Positions 1-9,585 of a stretch of 64,000 bases of DNA are shown piece by piece. Numbering within the stretch: position 1 is the first letter of the stretch; every line of letters starts with the position of its first letter. The notes under the pieces were generated by a model. It was not told the origin of the DNA, searched no databases, and worked only from the letters and a program-made list of their open reading frames with translations. The DNA comes from Kaistia dalseonensis (GTDB lineage: Bacteria > Pseudomonadota > Alphaproteobacteria > Rhizobiales > Kaistiaceae). The stretch spans positions 62,001-126,000 of the forward strand of contig NZ_JAUSVO010000005.1 in assembly GCF_030814715.1 (NCBI RefSeq), read 5' to 3'. The position numbers and the translations under genes are program-made.

Positions 1-1
1 T

Positions 2-643
2 CCCGATGGGCCGCCCCTGCCCGTCTACAGCCTCGATCCCGCCGCCGAGCTCTTTCCCTTCTCCTATGCAGTCGACGAGGTGCCCGATCTCGGCCGGCTG
101 GCCGAGCGCCAGATGGCCGATCCGGAGCGCGCGGTCGATCGCTGGGCGCGCCGCTTCATCGCCGATCAGCGCCATGTCCGCACGCTCGACGTGATGGAGG
201 CGATGACACATGCGATCAAGGCGGAGTTCCGCTATGGCGCGCGGCACGAAGAAGGCACGCAGAGCGCGGCCGAGACGCTGGCGCTCGGTTCGGGGACCTG
301 CCGGGATTTCGCCGTCCTGATGATGGAGGCGCTGCGGAGCTTCGGTCTCGCCGCCCGTTTCGTCACCGGATATCTCTATGACGATACATCGGGAACCGTG
401 CAGGGCGGTGGCAGCACGCATGCCTGGTGCAGCGTCTACCTGCCAGGGGCCGGCTGGGTCGAATATGACCCGACCAACGGCCTCCTCGCCGGCGACAATC
501 TGATCCGCGTCGGCGTCGCGCGATCAGCGGCGCAGGCCCTGCCCGTGGCTGGCGGCTATGTCGGCGACGCGAACGACACGGACGGCCTCTATGTCGACGT
601 CTCGGTCAGGACCATTCCGGCGGGAAAGCCGCCCGTCAGCTGA
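2..643 (+). CDS. Transglutaminase-like domain protein (5' partial)
   Basis: The reading frame is open from the left edge of the window, so only the C-terminal part (about 213 residues) is seen. It carries a transglutaminase/protease-like core: a catalytic Cys in GSGTCRDFA, a His in GGGSTHAWCSVYLPGAGWV and an Asp in EYDPTNG, in the order and spacing of the Cys-His-Asp triad of bacterial transglutaminase-like proteins. These are usually about 270-300 residues long with an N-terminal beta-rich domain, which would lie outside the window. The substrate is unknown; family members are thought to act as peptidases or amidases. The 3' end overlaps the convergent actR end by 8 bases. The family call is firm; the function is not. 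Confidence 0.85.
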   Translation, partial: PDGPPLPVYSLDPAAELFPFSYAVDEVPDLGRLAERQMADPERAVDRWARRFIADQRHVRTLDVMEAMTHAIKAEFRYGARHEEGTQSAAETLALGSGTCRDFAVLMMEALRSFGLAARFVTGYLYDDTSGTVQGGGSTHAWCSVYLPGAGWVEYDPTNGLLAGDNLIRVGVARSAAQALPVAGGYVGDANDTDGLYVDVSVRTIPAGKPPVS

Positions 644-1184
644 CGCGCCGCTTCTCGAGCTTGCGCGCCAGCGTGCGCCGATGCATGCCGAGACGGCGCG
701 CGGTCTCCGAGATGTTGAAATCCGTTTCCACCAGCGTCTGGTGGATGCGCTCCCATTCGAGCGTCTTGATCGATGTCGGCCGTTCGGTAAGCGCGACCTG
801 AGGATCGCCGGCCGCCTTGGTGAAGGCCGCCTCGATATCGTCGGCATTGGCCGGCTTGGCGAGATAGTGGCACGCGCCGAGCTTGATCGCCTCGACGGCG
901 GTCGCGATGCTGGCAAATCCCGTCAGGACGACGATCTGCATGGCGGCACTATGGGCATGCAGCGCCTCGACACAGGCAAGGCCCGAAACGCCGGCGAGCT
1001 TCAGATCGACGACGGCGAAAGCCGGCTGGTGGGTTTTGAGCAGCTCGACGAGTTCGTCGTAGCCGCTCGCCAGAACGATCTCATAGCCGCGCCGCTCCAT
1101 CGAGCGCTTCAGCGTGCGCGCAAAAGCTGCATCGTCCTCGACGATGACGAGAAGGCGGTCAGCGGGCAAGCTCGCTCTCTCCAA
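636..1184 (-). CDS. actR: ActR/RegA-family redox response regulator
   Basis: Response regulator of 182 residues. The N-terminal receiver domain shows the acidic pair in VIVEDDAAF, the phospho-acceptor Asp in FAVVDLKLAG and the conserved Lys in YLAKPAN. The C-terminus is a Fis-type helix-turn-helix (ISETARRLGMHRRTLARKLEKR), the layout of PrrA/RegA/ActR, which lack an AAA+ domain. It overlaps the upstream kinase gene by 26 bases, so the two are translationally coupled. Known relatives control respiratory oxidases and carbon and nitrogen fixation in response to the quinone redox state. Its place at the end of the cyo gene run suggests it regulates this oxidase, which is inference. Confidence 0.92.
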   Translation of the reverse strand: MERASLPADRLLVIVEDDAAFARTLKRSMERRGYEIVLASGYDELVELLKTHQPAFAVVDLKLAGVSGLACVEALHAHSAAMQIVVLTGFASIATAVEAIKLGACHYLAKPANADDIEAAFTKAAGDPQVALTERPTSIKTLEWERIHQTLVETDFNISETARRLGMHRRTLARKLEKRRVS

Positions 1185-2499
1185 TGGTCAGGGTTGCGAG
1201 CGGCAGCCGCAGCGTGACGGCTGCGCCACCCTCGGGCCTGTTCTCTGCCGATACGACGCCGCCGAGCTTGCGGACCACATTGACGACGAGAAAGAGCCCG
1301 AGGCCTCCGCCCTGCCGGCCCTTGCTCGATTGATACGGCTTGCCGAACTGGGCCAGCATTTCAGGGGCAAAGCCGCTGCCGGCATCGCTCACCCGCAGTA
1401 CCAGCATATCCTCCTCGCGCTCGACTGCAAAATCAACGAAGCCGGGCGAGGCTTCGAGCGCATTGTCGAGCACGTTGAAGATGACCTGCTTCAGCGCCGA
1501 ATCCGCGATGATCGGCAGATCGACGCCGAAGGTCTTGCCATAGGAGAGCGTGCGGACGGAGCGGGCGGCCCGCCATTCGGCCACCATCTCGTCGAGAAAC
1601 GCGCCGAGCGCCATGACGCGCGGCGCCTCGCCCCGCGCCTCGCCGGCCGACATCAGCACGCCGGTGAGGATGGTCTTGCAGCGCTGCACCGCAACCTTCA
1701 TCTCGTCGAGCTCCTGCGCCAGGTCGGGGTCTGACGCGATCTTGGGCATGCGCGCCCAATCATTGATGATGACCGAGAGCGAGGAAAGCGGGGTGCCGAG
1801 CTCATGCGCCGCGCCCGAGGCGAGCAGGCCCATGCGGACGATATGGTCCTCCTCGACCGCATGCTGCTTCAAGGCGGCGAGCCGCGCATCGCGTTCGCGG
1901 AGATTGCGCGTGATCCGCGTCACGAACACGACCAGCAGCGCCGCATCGAGGCCGAAGCCGACCGCCATGCCGGCAATATGCAGGCTGAACAGGCCGCTCG
2001 TGCCATGATCCGGCAGCATGAGCGGGCGGAAGAACACGGTGAGCATGGCAAAGCCCGCGCAGGCGACCGCGACAATGGCGGACGTCGACAGGGCGTCGAG
2101 CAGCACGGCGCCGAGCGTGACCTGCAGCAGATAGAGCGAGGTGAACGGGTTGGTCGCCCCACCGCTCAGATAGAGCTGGACGGTGAGCGCCGCCACATCG
2201 CACATCAGGCTCGTCAGCAAGGCGCGATTGCTGACCTCCTCGCGATGGCGCAGCCAGGCGAGGCTCGCCAGATTGAGCAGAACGAGTGCTGCGAGCACGC
2301 CCGACATTGGCGCGATCGGCAGTACGATGCCGAGGCCGCGATCGACCACCGCGATCGTCACGATCTGTCCCGCCACAGCGATCCAGCGCAACTGGATCAG
2401 CAGGATCATGTTCTTGCGATTGGTCGCGCTGTCGGCCTGACGGGAGGCGTCGTCGACGATCGCGCCGCGCAGGACGGCGTTTCGGGTGCTGCTCAGCAT
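1159..2499 (-). CDS. actS: ActS/RegB-family redox sensor histidine kinase
   Basis: Membrane histidine kinase of 446 residues with about six hydrophobic segments in residues 30-200. It keeps the GGATNPF motif, the quinone-sensing signature of RegB/PrrB. The H-box is GAAHELGTPL with phospho-His at residue 232, and a Cys at about residue 274 (QRCKTIL) matches the position of the redox-active Cys of RegB. N, G1 and G2 boxes follow (NVLDNALEAS, DAGSGF, GGGLGLFL). It senses the redox state of the membrane quinone pool and phosphorylates ActR. It lies 54 bases downstream of the SURF1 gene and overlaps actR, consistent with one transcript. Start is an ATG. Confidence is high because every family landmark is present. 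Confidence 0.93.
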   Translation of the reverse strand: MLSSTRNAVLRGAIVDDASRQADSATNRKNMILLIQLRWIAVAGQIVTIAVVDRGLGIVLPIAPMSGVLAALVLLNLASLAWLRHREEVSNRALLTSLMCDVAALTVQLYLSGGATNPFTSLYLLQVTLGAVLLDALSTSAIVAVACAGFAMLTVFFRPLMLPDHGTSGLFSLHIAGMAVGFGLDAALLVVFVTRITRNLRERDARLAALKQHAVEEDHIVRMGLLASGAAHELGTPLSSLSVIINDWARMPKIASDPDLAQELDEMKVAVQRCKTILTGVLMSAGEARGEAPRVMALGAFLDEMVAEWRAARSVRTLSYGKTFGVDLPIIADSALKQVIFNVLDNALEASPGFVDFAVEREEDMLVLRVSDAGSGFAPEMLAQFGKPYQSSKGRQGGGLGLFLVVNVVRKLGGVVSAENRPEGGAAVTLRLPLATLTIGESELAR

Positions 2500-2553
2500 G
2501 GCGCCTAGGTAAACGCCTTGCGCCGCCTTGTCACCAACGGCTTTGAGCCGGCG

Positions 2554-3414
2554 TCACGATGCCCGTCGCGAGTCATGACGAATGCGCGGCCGGCGGAGAC
2601 GCAGTTCCTCGCGCACGACATAGGCAAGGCCGCCGGCGAGCATCAGCGCGAGGGCGAACCAGGTCAGCGCATAGACAAGGTGATTATTGGGGAAACTGAT
2701 CACCGTGAGACCGCCGCGCGGCACCGCATCCGGACCGGAGGACGGATCGGCATCGATGAAATAGGGCGCCACGACCGGCAGGCCGCGGGCCGCCGCGATT
2801 GCCGCCACATCGCGCGAATACCAGCGATCGGCGGCGGGGTCGTTGCTGCGCAGGAATCCGCCCTTCGGCTCGCTCATGCGCAACAGGCCGGTCACGACCG
2901 TCTCCCCTTCCGGCGTCGTACCGGACCGGGCAGTGGGATCGCGCTCGGCGGGCAGCACGAAGCCGCGATTGACCAGCACGGTGAAGCCGTCATCGGTCCT
3001 GAACGGCGTCAGCACCCAATAGCCGCTGCCGAACGAGGTCGCGGCCTGGGTCAACGTCTCGAGATTGTTCAGGAAATGCCCGCTCGCCCGGACGCGGCGA
3101 TAGTCGTCGCTGTCGGCGTTGATCGTGGGCCAGACGGAGGGGCCAGGCGCCGCAACCGGCGCGGCCTCGATGCGCTGTTCGACGCGGGCGATCAGGTCGA
3201 GCTTCCAGGCGCGGCGCTCGATCTGCCAGACGCCGAGCGCCATGAGCCCGGCAATGGCGGCGACCGCCAAAACGCCGAGGATCGCGAGGGACACGGCTGA
3301 ACGAGGCGCTTTCGCCTTTCCCTCGTCACCATCATCCGGCAGGCGCGCCGGATGAGAGGAAGCAGTCGATGGAGAGCCGGCGGGGGTTTTCCCCGCCGCT
3401 GCCGCCGTGGTCAC
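2554..3414 (-). CDS. SURF1 family cytochrome oxidase assembly protein
   Basis: Inner-membrane protein of 286 residues. After a 40-residue polar N-terminus comes a transmembrane helix (AVSLAILGVLAVAAIAGLMA) running into GVWQIERRAWK, the SURF1 N-terminal signature. A periplasmic domain follows, with a second helix near the C-terminus (TWFALALMLAGGLAYVV). SURF1 (Shy1) helps insert heme into subunit I of heme-copper oxidases. The start overlaps the cyoD stop by 4 bases (ATGA), so it is coupled to the quinol oxidase genes. That coupling suggests it serves the cyo oxidase, although SURF1 is usually discussed for aa3 enzymes. Confidence 0.92.
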   Translation of the reverse strand: MTTAAAAGKTPAGSPSTASSHPARLPDDGDEGKAKAPRSAVSLAILGVLAVAAIAGLMALGVWQIERRAWKLDLIARVEQRIEAAPVAAPGPSVWPTINADSDDYRRVRASGHFLNNLETLTQAATSFGSGYWVLTPFRTDDGFTVLVNRGFVLPAERDPTARSGTTPEGETVVTGLLRMSEPKGGFLRSNDPAADRWYSRDVAAIAAARGLPVVAPYFIDADPSSGPDAVPRGGLTVISFPNNHLVYALTWFALALMLAGGLAYVVREELRLRRPRIRHDSRRAS

Positions 3415-3776
3415 GGCATCTGGCTCATATCGTGCCCGGGCATCATGTTGGTGTTCAGGTGATACATGACCCAGAGCGAGCCGGTCAGCGTGATCACGAC
3501 CAGGATCAGCGTGAAGATCAGCGCCATCATGGACCAGCCATGCTCGGACTTGGTGTTCATGTGCAGGAAGAACACCATGTGGACGACGATCTGCACCATG
3601 GCGAAGCCCATGATGGCGAGCGCCGTGGTCTGGCTGTCGAAATGGCCGGTCATGACGAGCCAGAACGGGATCGCCGTCAGCACGACCGAAAGGCCGAAGC
3701 CGATCAGATAGCCGCGCAGGGTTCCCTCCGCGTGACCTTCGCCATGCGCATGTTCGGCGTGGGCATCGGCGCTCAT
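3411..3776 (-). CDS. cyoD: Cytochrome o ubiquinol oxidase subunit IV
   Basis: Subunit of 121 residues with a His-rich N-terminus and three transmembrane helices, ending in a Met/His-rich tail. The middle segment (IVVHMVFFLHMN) is typical of CyoD/COX4-prokaryotic proteins. In the bo3 oxidase CyoD assists assembly and copper-site formation in subunit I. The chosen ATG at 3776 overlaps the cyoC stop (ATGA); the frame is open further upstream, but that stretch lies inside cyoC and does not look like protein of this family. Third in a chain of 4-base overlaps cyoB/cyoC/cyoD/surf1. Confidence 0.93.
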   Translation of the reverse strand: MSADAHAEHAHGEGHAEGTLRGYLIGFGLSVVLTAIPFWLVMTGHFDSQTTALAIMGFAMVQIVVHMVFFLHMNTKSEHGWSMMALIFTLILVVITLTGSLWVMYHLNTNMMPGHDMSQMP

Positions 3777-4408
3777 CACAGCATCCCCATGAGATAGACG
3801 AAGGTGAAGACGCCGATCCAGATGACGTCCAGGAAGTGCCAGAACAGGCTGAGGCACATCAGGCGACGGCGATTGGTCTGCACCAGGCCGCGCTGGGCGA
3901 CCTGGACCATGAGCGTCACCAGCCAGATCAGGCCGAACGTCACGTGCAGGCCGTGGGTGCCGACCAGCGTGAAGAACGACGACAGGAAGGCGCTGCGCTG
4001 GGGGGTCGCTCCCTCGAGGATCAGATGGGTGAACTCGTAGAGCTCGATGCCGAGGAAGGCGAGGCCGAACAGCCCGGTGATTGCCAGCCAGAGCTGCGTC
4101 GTCCCGACCCGGCCCTTCTCCATGGCGAGCATGGCGAAGCCGTAGGTGATCGAGGAGAACAGCAGCATCGACGTGTTGAGCGCGACGAGCGGCAGTTCGA
4201 ACAGATCATGCGGCGACGGGCCGGCCGCGAAGCTGCGGCCGAGCACGCCATAGGTCGCGAACAGCGCGGCGAAGATGAGACAATCGCTCATCAGGTAGAT
4301 CCAGAAGCCGAGCATCGTGCTGCCACCCTCGGGGTGGTCGTGCTCGTCCTTGACGTAGAATACGGGCTGGACCCCGGCGTCCTGAACAGTTGTCACGGTC
4401 ATCGTCAT
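3776..4408 (-). CDS. cyoC: Cytochrome o ubiquinol oxidase subunit III
   Basis: Protein of 210 residues with five predicted transmembrane helices, beginning at [24 protein letters not shown], the hallmark start of the subunit III fold, and containing [14 protein letters not shown] and [18 protein letters not shown] near the end. CyoC is the third core subunit of the bo3-type quinol oxidase and supports structural stability and proton uptake. Length and topology match the family. It overlaps cyoB by 4 bases (ATGA) and cyoD by 3, so subunits I, III and IV are translationally coupled. Confidence 0.95.
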   Translation of the reverse strand: MTMTVTTVQDAGVQPVFYVKDEHDHPEGGSTMLGFWIYLMSDCLIFAALFATYGVLGRSFAAGPSPHDLFELPLVALNTSMLLFSSITYGFAMLAMEKGRVGTTQLWLAITGLFGLAFLGIELYEFTHLILEGATPQRSAFLSSFFTLVGTHGLHVTFGLIWLVTLMVQVAQRGLVQTNRRRLMCLSLFWHFLDVIWIGVFTFVYLMGML

Positions 4409-6408
4409 GCCCCGGCATGGCCGGCCAGCAGACGCGTCCGCTCGCCTTCGGTTTGAACGACTTCCTCCGCCGGAATGTGGAAGTCACGATTGTTGTTGAA
4501 GGTGTGGCCGATCGCCGTCGCAAGGAGCGCGACGAAGCTGATCGCGGCGAGCCACCAGACATACCAGATGAGCGCCACGGCCAGCACCATGCTGAGGCCG
4601 GCCAGGAAGACGCCGGCAGGCGTGTTGCGCGGCATGTGGATCGGCTTGAAGCCCTCCAGCGGCCGCTGGTAGCCGTGCTTCTTCATGTCCCACCAGGCGT
4701 CATTGTCGTGGACGATCGGCGTGAAGGCGAAGTTGTAGGCCGGCGGCGGCGACGAGGTCGCCCATTCCAGCGTGCGCGCATCCCAGGGATCGCCGGTGAA
4801 ATCGCGCAGCTTCTCACGGTTGCGGATGCTGACGGCGATCTGGATCAGGAACGACAGGATGCCGAGGAAGATCAGGAACGCGCCGAAGCCCGCGAGCACG
4901 AACCAGATCTGCAGCGAGGGATCGTCGAACACGCGCAGGCGACGCGTCACGCCCATCAGGCCGAGCACATAGAGCGGCATGAAGGCGAAGTAGAAGCCGA
5001 TGACCCAGAACCAGAACGACATCTTGCCCCAGAACGGATCGAGCTTGAAGCCGAACGCCTTCGGGAACCAGAAGGCAATGCCGGCGAACAGGCCGAACAG
5101 CACGCCGCCGATGATCACATTGTGGAAGTGAGCAACGAGGAACAGGCTGTTGTGCAGGACGAAATCGGCCGGCGGCACGGCGAGGAGCACGCCGGTCATG
5201 CCGCCGATGACGAAGGTCAGCATGAAGGCGAGCGTCCACATCATCGGCAGTTCGAACCGGATGCGGCCGCGATACATGGTGAAGAGCCAGTTGAACATCT
5301 TCGCGCCCGTCGGGATCGAGATGATCATCGTCGTGATGCCGAAGAAGGAGTTCACGCTGGCGCCGGAACCCATGGTGAAGAAATGGTGCAGCCAGACGAG
5401 GTAGGACAGGATGGTGATGACCACCGTCGCATAGACCATCGACGTATAGCCGAACAGCCGCTTGCCCGCGAAGGTCGAGACCACTTCGGAGAAGATTCCG
5501 AAGGCCGGCAGGATCAGGATGTAGACCTCGGGATGGCCCCAGATCCAGATCAGGTTCACGTACATCATCGGGTTGCCGCCGAGATCGTTCGTGAAGAAGT
5601 TCGTGCCGACATAGCGGTCGAGCGCGAGCAGCGAGAGCACGGCCGTCAGGATCGGGAATGCGGCGACGATCAGCACGTTGGTGCAGAGCGACGTCCAGGT
5701 GAAGACCGGCATCTTCATCATGGTCATGCCCGGGGCGCGCATCTTGACGATCGTACATATGAGGTTGATGCCGGATAGGAGCGTCCCCACGCCCGCGACC
5801 TGCAGCGCCCATATGTAATAGTCGACGCCCACATCCGGACTGTAGATGATGCCCGAGAGCGGCGGATAGGCGAGCCAGCCGGTCCGCGCGAACTCGCCGA
5901 CGAACAGCGACATCATGACGATGACCGCGCCGGAGACCGTCATCCAGAAGCTGAAATTGTTCAGGAACGGGAACGACACGTCGCGCGCGCCGATCTGCAG
6001 CGGCACGACGAAGTTCATCAGGCCGGTGACGAGCGGCATCGCCACGAAGAAGATCATGATCACGCCATGGGCGGAAAAGACCTGGTCGTAGTGATGCGCC
6101 GGGAGATAGCCCTCCGACCCGCCAAAGGCGATTGCCTGCTGCAGGCGCATCATGATGGCGTCGGCGAAGCCGCGCAGCAGCATGATGATGCCGAGCACCA
6201 TGTACATGATGCCGATGCGCTTATGGTCGACGGTGGTGAACCACTCGCGCCACAGATAGCCCCACAGGCGGAAATAGGTGATCGCGCCGAGTACCGCGAT
6301 GCCACCGAGCGCGACGACCGCGAAGGTGACGACCAGGATCGGCTCGTGGATCGGCAGGGCCTCGAGCGTGAAGCGGCCGAAGATCGGAGAGACGGGCGTA
6401 GGAGACAT
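4405..6408 (-). CDS. cyoB: Cytochrome o ubiquinol oxidase subunit I
   Basis: Catalytic subunit of 667 residues with about 15 transmembrane segments. It contains [15 protein letters not shown], with the CuB ligand His at about 292 and the His-Tyr cross-link Tyr at about 296, then WLHHFFTMG with two further CuB histidines, and HFHNVIIGG near the heme-binding histidines of helix X. The extra N- and C-terminal helices match bo3-type quinol oxidases rather than aa3 cytochrome c oxidases. It oxidises ubiquinol, reduces oxygen to water and pumps protons at the inner membrane. It follows cyoA after a 14-base gap and leads the coupled cyoBCD-surf1 run. Confidence 0.97.
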   Translation of the reverse strand: MSPTPVSPIFGRFTLEALPIHEPILVVTFAVVALGGIAVLGAITYFRLWGYLWREWFTTVDHKRIGIMYMVLGIIMLLRGFADAIMMRLQQAIAFGGSEGYLPAHHYDQVFSAHGVIMIFFVAMPLVTGLMNFVVPLQIGARDVSFPFLNNFSFWMTVSGAVIVMMSLFVGEFARTGWLAYPPLSGIIYSPDVGVDYYIWALQVAGVGTLLSGINLICTIVKMRAPGMTMMKMPVFTWTSLCTNVLIVAAFPILTAVLSLLALDRYVGTNFFTNDLGGNPMMYVNLIWIWGHPEVYILILPAFGIFSEVVSTFAGKRLFGYTSMVYATVVITILSYLVWLHHFFTMGSGASVNSFFGITTMIISIPTGAKMFNWLFTMYRGRIRFELPMMWTLAFMLTFVIGGMTGVLLAVPPADFVLHNSLFLVAHFHNVIIGGVLFGLFAGIAFWFPKAFGFKLDPFWGKMSFWFWVIGFYFAFMPLYVLGLMGVTRRLRVFDDPSLQIWFVLAGFGAFLIFLGILSFLIQIAVSIRNREKLRDFTGDPWDARTLEWATSSPPPAYNFAFTPIVHDNDAWWDMKKHGYQRPLEGFKPIHMPRNTPAGVFLAGLSMVLAVALIWYVWWLAAISFVALLATAIGHTFNNNRDFHIPAEEVVQTEGERTRLLAGHAGA

Positions 6409-6422
6409 GAGGGGCGCGCCGT

Positions 6423-7613
6423 TCAGGTATTGGATGGCTGGGGCAGCGGATCGATCGCCGAGGTGGTCGATCGCGGATTGAGCATGAAGGACGGCAGCGG
6501 CAGGCCGGAGCCGAGGATCGGCGTCGTGCCGATCAGGGCCGGGGTCACCGGCCCGGCGATGCCGGCGGCGGTGCTGTCTTCCGGCGTGCAGATGGCGGCG
6601 ACATAACTGCGCGCCGGCCCGAGGACGGCACCGGAGCGGGCGAACTGGTCATAGCTGACCGGCATCAGGTTGGGGATGCCGGCAAGCCCGAGCCCGCCCT
6701 TGGCGTCGATCGCCATCATGTCGTTCATGCACATCTTTCCGGGCGTGACGCAGCGGTTCAGGATCGCCTTGAACAGATCGGCATCGACCGAACCGTAACG
6801 GCGGACCGGAACGTTCTCGCTGGGCTGCTCGAGCGCCGTATATTCGCCGCGACCGAGCTGGTCGGCGCTCGCCTTGAGCGTGCCGATCCAGCTTTCGAAG
6901 CCGGCATCGTCCAGGCCATGGAAGGCGAAGTGCATGCCCGAGAAGCCGGAGCCGCTGTAATTGGCCGAGAAGCCCTGATATTCGCCCGCCTCGTTGATGA
7001 TGGCGTGCAGCTTGGTCTGCATGCCCGGCATCGCATAGATCTGGCCGGCGAGCGCGGGGATATAGAAGGAGTTCATCACCGAGGAGGAGGTGATGCGGAA
7101 ATTGATCGGCCGATCCACCGGCGCGGCCAGCTCATTGAGCGAGGCGACGCCATATTGCGGATAGATGAAGAGCCATTTCCAGTCGAGCGCCACGACCTCG
7201 ACATCCAGCGGCACGGCATTGCCGGCCGAGGGATGGACGGATTTGCCAGGCCCGATCGCGCGATAGGGATCGAGCAGGTGCGTTCCCATCCAGGTCAGCG
7301 CGCCGAGGCAGATGATGATGAGCAGCGGCGCCGACCAGATCACCAGCTCGAGATGGGTCGAATGCTCCCAATCCGGCTCGTAGCGCGCCGATTTGTTCGA
7401 ATGACGATAGCGCCAGGCAAAGAGAATCGTCAGCGCCATCACCGGTATGATGATGATGAGCATGAGTATGGTAGATATGACGACGAGGTCGCGCTCCTGC
7501 GCGGCCACATGGCCTGATGGATTGAGCACCACGAAGTTGCAGGCACTCAGCAGCAGGGCGAGCGGCAGCAGGGCAAAGATGCGAAAACGGCGCAAGGCAC
7601 TTTTCGTGAACAA
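6423..7613 (-). CDS. cyoA: Cytochrome o ubiquinol oxidase subunit II (lipoprotein)
   Basis: Protein of 396 residues. The start is set at a TTG (7613) because GGAAG lies about 4 bases upstream and the result is a standard lipoprotein signal: a short basic N-terminus, a hydrophobic core and the lipobox LLSAC with Cys at 25. The frame is open about 98 codons further upstream, but that translation is not protein-like. Two transmembrane helices follow, then the cupredoxin-fold periplasmic domain ([34 protein letters not shown]). As in other quinol oxidases, the CuA cysteines of cytochrome c oxidase are missing. The C-terminal tail is longer than in E. coli. First gene of the oxidase run and divergent from an MFS gene. 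Confidence 0.93.
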   Translation of the reverse strand: MFTKSALRRFRIFALLPLALLLSACNFVVLNPSGHVAAQERDLVVISTILMLIIIIPVMALTILFAWRYRHSNKSARYEPDWEHSTHLELVIWSAPLLIIICLGALTWMGTHLLDPYRAIGPGKSVHPSAGNAVPLDVEVVALDWKWLFIYPQYGVASLNELAAPVDRPINFRITSSSVMNSFYIPALAGQIYAMPGMQTKLHAIINEAGEYQGFSANYSGSGFSGMHFAFHGLDDAGFESWIGTLKASADQLGRGEYTALEQPSENVPVRRYGSVDADLFKAILNRCVTPGKMCMNDMMAIDAKGGLGLAGIPNLMPVSYDQFARSGAVLGPARSYVAAICTPEDSTAAGIAGPVTPALIGTTPILGSGLPLPSFMLNPRSTTSAIDPLPQPSNT

Positions 7614-7680
7614 GGCACTTCCAGTCGATCGGACCCGATATGGTTTCGCGTTACGGCTAGCTGCAGCGCAGCAAAAGTGA

Positions 7681-7701
7681 CATTGGACAATTTGCCCAAT
7701 G
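7681..7701. promoter_or_regulatory. Near-perfect 21-bp dyad upstream of cyoA
   Basis: The arms read CATTGG and CCAATG around an inner CAA-T-TTG core, so 18 of 21 positions obey two-fold symmetry. It lies about 70-90 bases upstream of the cyoA start and about 95 bases upstream of the divergent MFS gene. Placement and symmetry suggest a regulator-binding site. It does not match the FNR consensus (TTGAT-N4-ATCAA). Which protein binds is unknown. Confidence 0.5.
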
Positions 7702-7794
7702 CCGCAGCGCGGCATAGCGCGACAAAAGGAACAATGAACACGCCCATCGCCGCCACAGCCAGGCGTCGACGGCCTTGATGAGGGATAAGCCGGC

Positions 7795-9120
7795 ATGAGT
7801 GCTCCGATAACGGCACCGTCGTCATTGACGCTTGAACGCGACACGCGGACTTCAGGCGGCCACCATGGAGAAGTCAATCCGGGCGAGATCGCCATCGGCG
7901 TCATCATAGGGCGAACGTCGGAATTTTTCGACTTCTTCGTTTACGCCATCGCCTCGGTCGTCGTTTTCCCGAAGCTGGTCTTCCCCAATGTCGATCCGCT
8001 GACCGGCACGCTCTATTCCTTCGCGATATTCGCGCTCGCCTTTGTCGCGCGCCCGTTCGGCACGCTGATCTTCACGGCGATCGACCGCGCCCATGGACGC
8101 GGGGTCAAGCTGACGATCGCGCTGTTCCTGCTCGGCAGTTCCACCGTCGCGATCGCGTTCCTGCCGGGCTATGAAACGATCGGCTGGTCGTCGGCCCTGC
8201 TGCTGGCACTCTTCCGCATCGGCCAGGGCCTCGCCTTCGGCGGCATCTGGGACGGCCTCGCCTCGCTGCTGGCGCTCAATTCGCCGGAACAGCGTCGTGG
8301 CTGGTATGCGATGATCCCGCAGCTCGGCGCACCGCTCGGGCTGATCGTCGCGAGCGCGCTCTTCGCCTTCTTTCTCGCCAATCTCTCGGCCGAGGATTTC
8401 CTGAGCTGGGGCTGGCGTTATCCCTTCTTCGTCGCCTTCGCCATCAATGTGGTGGCGCTGTTCGCGCGCCTGCGCATCGTGGTGACGCCGCAATATTCGC
8501 GCGCCTTCGAAGACCTCGAACTCGCGCCCTCCTCCGTCACCGATACGATCAAGGCCGAGGGCCGCAACGTCGTCATCGGCGCCTTCGCTCCGCTGGCGAG
8601 CTTCGCCCTGTTCCACATGGTCACGGTGTTTCCCCTCTCCTGGGTGTTCCTGTTCACGCGCCAGGCACCGGCGCGCTTCCTGGTCATCCAGGTGATCAGC
8701 GCGGTCTTCGGCGTCGCGGCGATCGTGATCTCGGGCTATGTCGCCGACCGCGTCGGCCGGCGCAACCTGCTCGCCGTGACGGCGGCCGCCATCGCCGCCT
8801 TCAGCGGCTTCGCGCCGCAATTGCTGAATGGCGGTGATGTCGGCGAAGCGATCTTCATGGTCGTCGGCTTCATCCTGCTCGGGCTTTCGTTCGGCCAGTC
8901 GTCAGGCGCGGTCGCCTCCAACTTCGCCATGCCCTACCGCTATACCGGCTCGGCGCTGACCTCCGATCTCGCCTGGCTCTTCGGCGCCGGCTTCGCGCCG
9001 CTGGTGGCGCTCGGACTGTCCAGCCATTTCGGCCTGATCTCGGCCGGCGCCTACCTGCTCTCCGGCGCGGTCTGCACACTCGTCGCCCTCGCGATGGTCA
9101 GCCGCGAACGCGGCGTCTGA
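7795..9120 (+). CDS. MFS transporter, metabolite:H+ symporter-like
   Basis: Major facilitator protein of 441 residues with 12 predicted helices. It has the cytoplasmic loop 2-3 motif in an RPFGTLIFTAIDRAHGRG-like form and the second-half equivalent GYVADRVGRRN. The pattern GEIAIGVIIGRTSEFFDFFVYAIASVVVFP at the N-terminus resembles the ShiA/ProP/KgtP metabolite:H+ symporter group. The substrate cannot be read from the sequence. It is transcribed divergently from cyoA across about 180 bases and is followed by a strong terminator. Confidence 0.88.
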   Translation: MSAPITAPSSLTLERDTRTSGGHHGEVNPGEIAIGVIIGRTSEFFDFFVYAIASVVVFPKLVFPNVDPLTGTLYSFAIFALAFVARPFGTLIFTAIDRAHGRGVKLTIALFLLGSSTVAIAFLPGYETIGWSSALLLALFRIGQGLAFGGIWDGLASLLALNSPEQRRGWYAMIPQLGAPLGLIVASALFAFFLANLSAEDFLSWGWRYPFFVAFAINVVALFARLRIVVTPQYSRAFEDLELAPSSVTDTIKAEGRNVVIGAFAPLASFALFHMVTVFPLSWVFLFTRQAPARFLVIQVISAVFGVAAIVISGYVADRVGRRNLLAVTAAAIAAFSGFAPQLLNGGDVGEAIFMVVGFILLGLSFGQSSGAVASNFAMPYRYTGSALTSDLAWLFGAGFAPLVALGLSSHFGLISAGAYLLSGAVCTLVALAMVSRERGV

Positions 9121-9129
9121 TCCGGAAAG

Positions 9130-9154
9130 GGGCCGGCTCGCGCCGGCCCTTTTT
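9130..9154 (+). terminator. Rho-independent terminator after the MFS gene
   Basis: Perfect 8-bp GC stem (GGGCCGGC/GCCGGCCC) with a TCGC loop, followed directly by five T residues, starting 10 bases after the MFS stop codon. Confidence 0.9.
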
Positions 9155-9585
9155 CCATCTCTATCGACGTGGTTCTCCCGCCTGCGCGGCCATTTGACGC
9201 CAAGGCCGGCGCGGAACGAGCGTGGTTCATCAGCGGCGCCCCTGCCGCCTCAGCGCCCTCCCTGGAGCCAGGCGAACGGCTCCTCATGGGAGCCGCGACG
9301 ACGGTTCGATGCCCCGCTTTGCTTGCCCCTGAGCGGCGCCAAAGATACCCTCTTTCTACGCCCTGACGATCTGAGCAAGCCGGCGGAATGACGCCGCGCG
9401 CCATCACGCGTCGCCGCGCTCCGCGATGCGTTTTCGGAAGAGATCGCACCTCCGCCGGTCTATCGATCCGGGCAGAGCGATCACGCAACACCGACAACCG
9501 CAGAGTGGCAGCCCATTTGGGTTGCGCGGGCGCATCCGGCATCGCCGGATCGATCGGCGATCGACAGGCAATGGCAGAGGACCAA
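9155..9585. other. Intergenic stretch, no convincing gene
   Basis: About 430 bases between the MFS terminator and the SDR gene. Open frames exist on both strands but none gives a recognisable protein or has a clear ribosome-binding site. The promoter of the SDR gene should lie here. A frame at about 9390-9591 looks weakly protein-like (RVAALRDAFSEEIAPP) but has no start, so it could at most be a decayed fragment. Confidence 0.5.

Noticed and set aside
4390..5778. 462-codon plus-strand frame opposite cyoB
   Set aside because: Antisense shadow of cyoB with His/Asp/Glu/Arg-rich composition; cyoB itself is certain.
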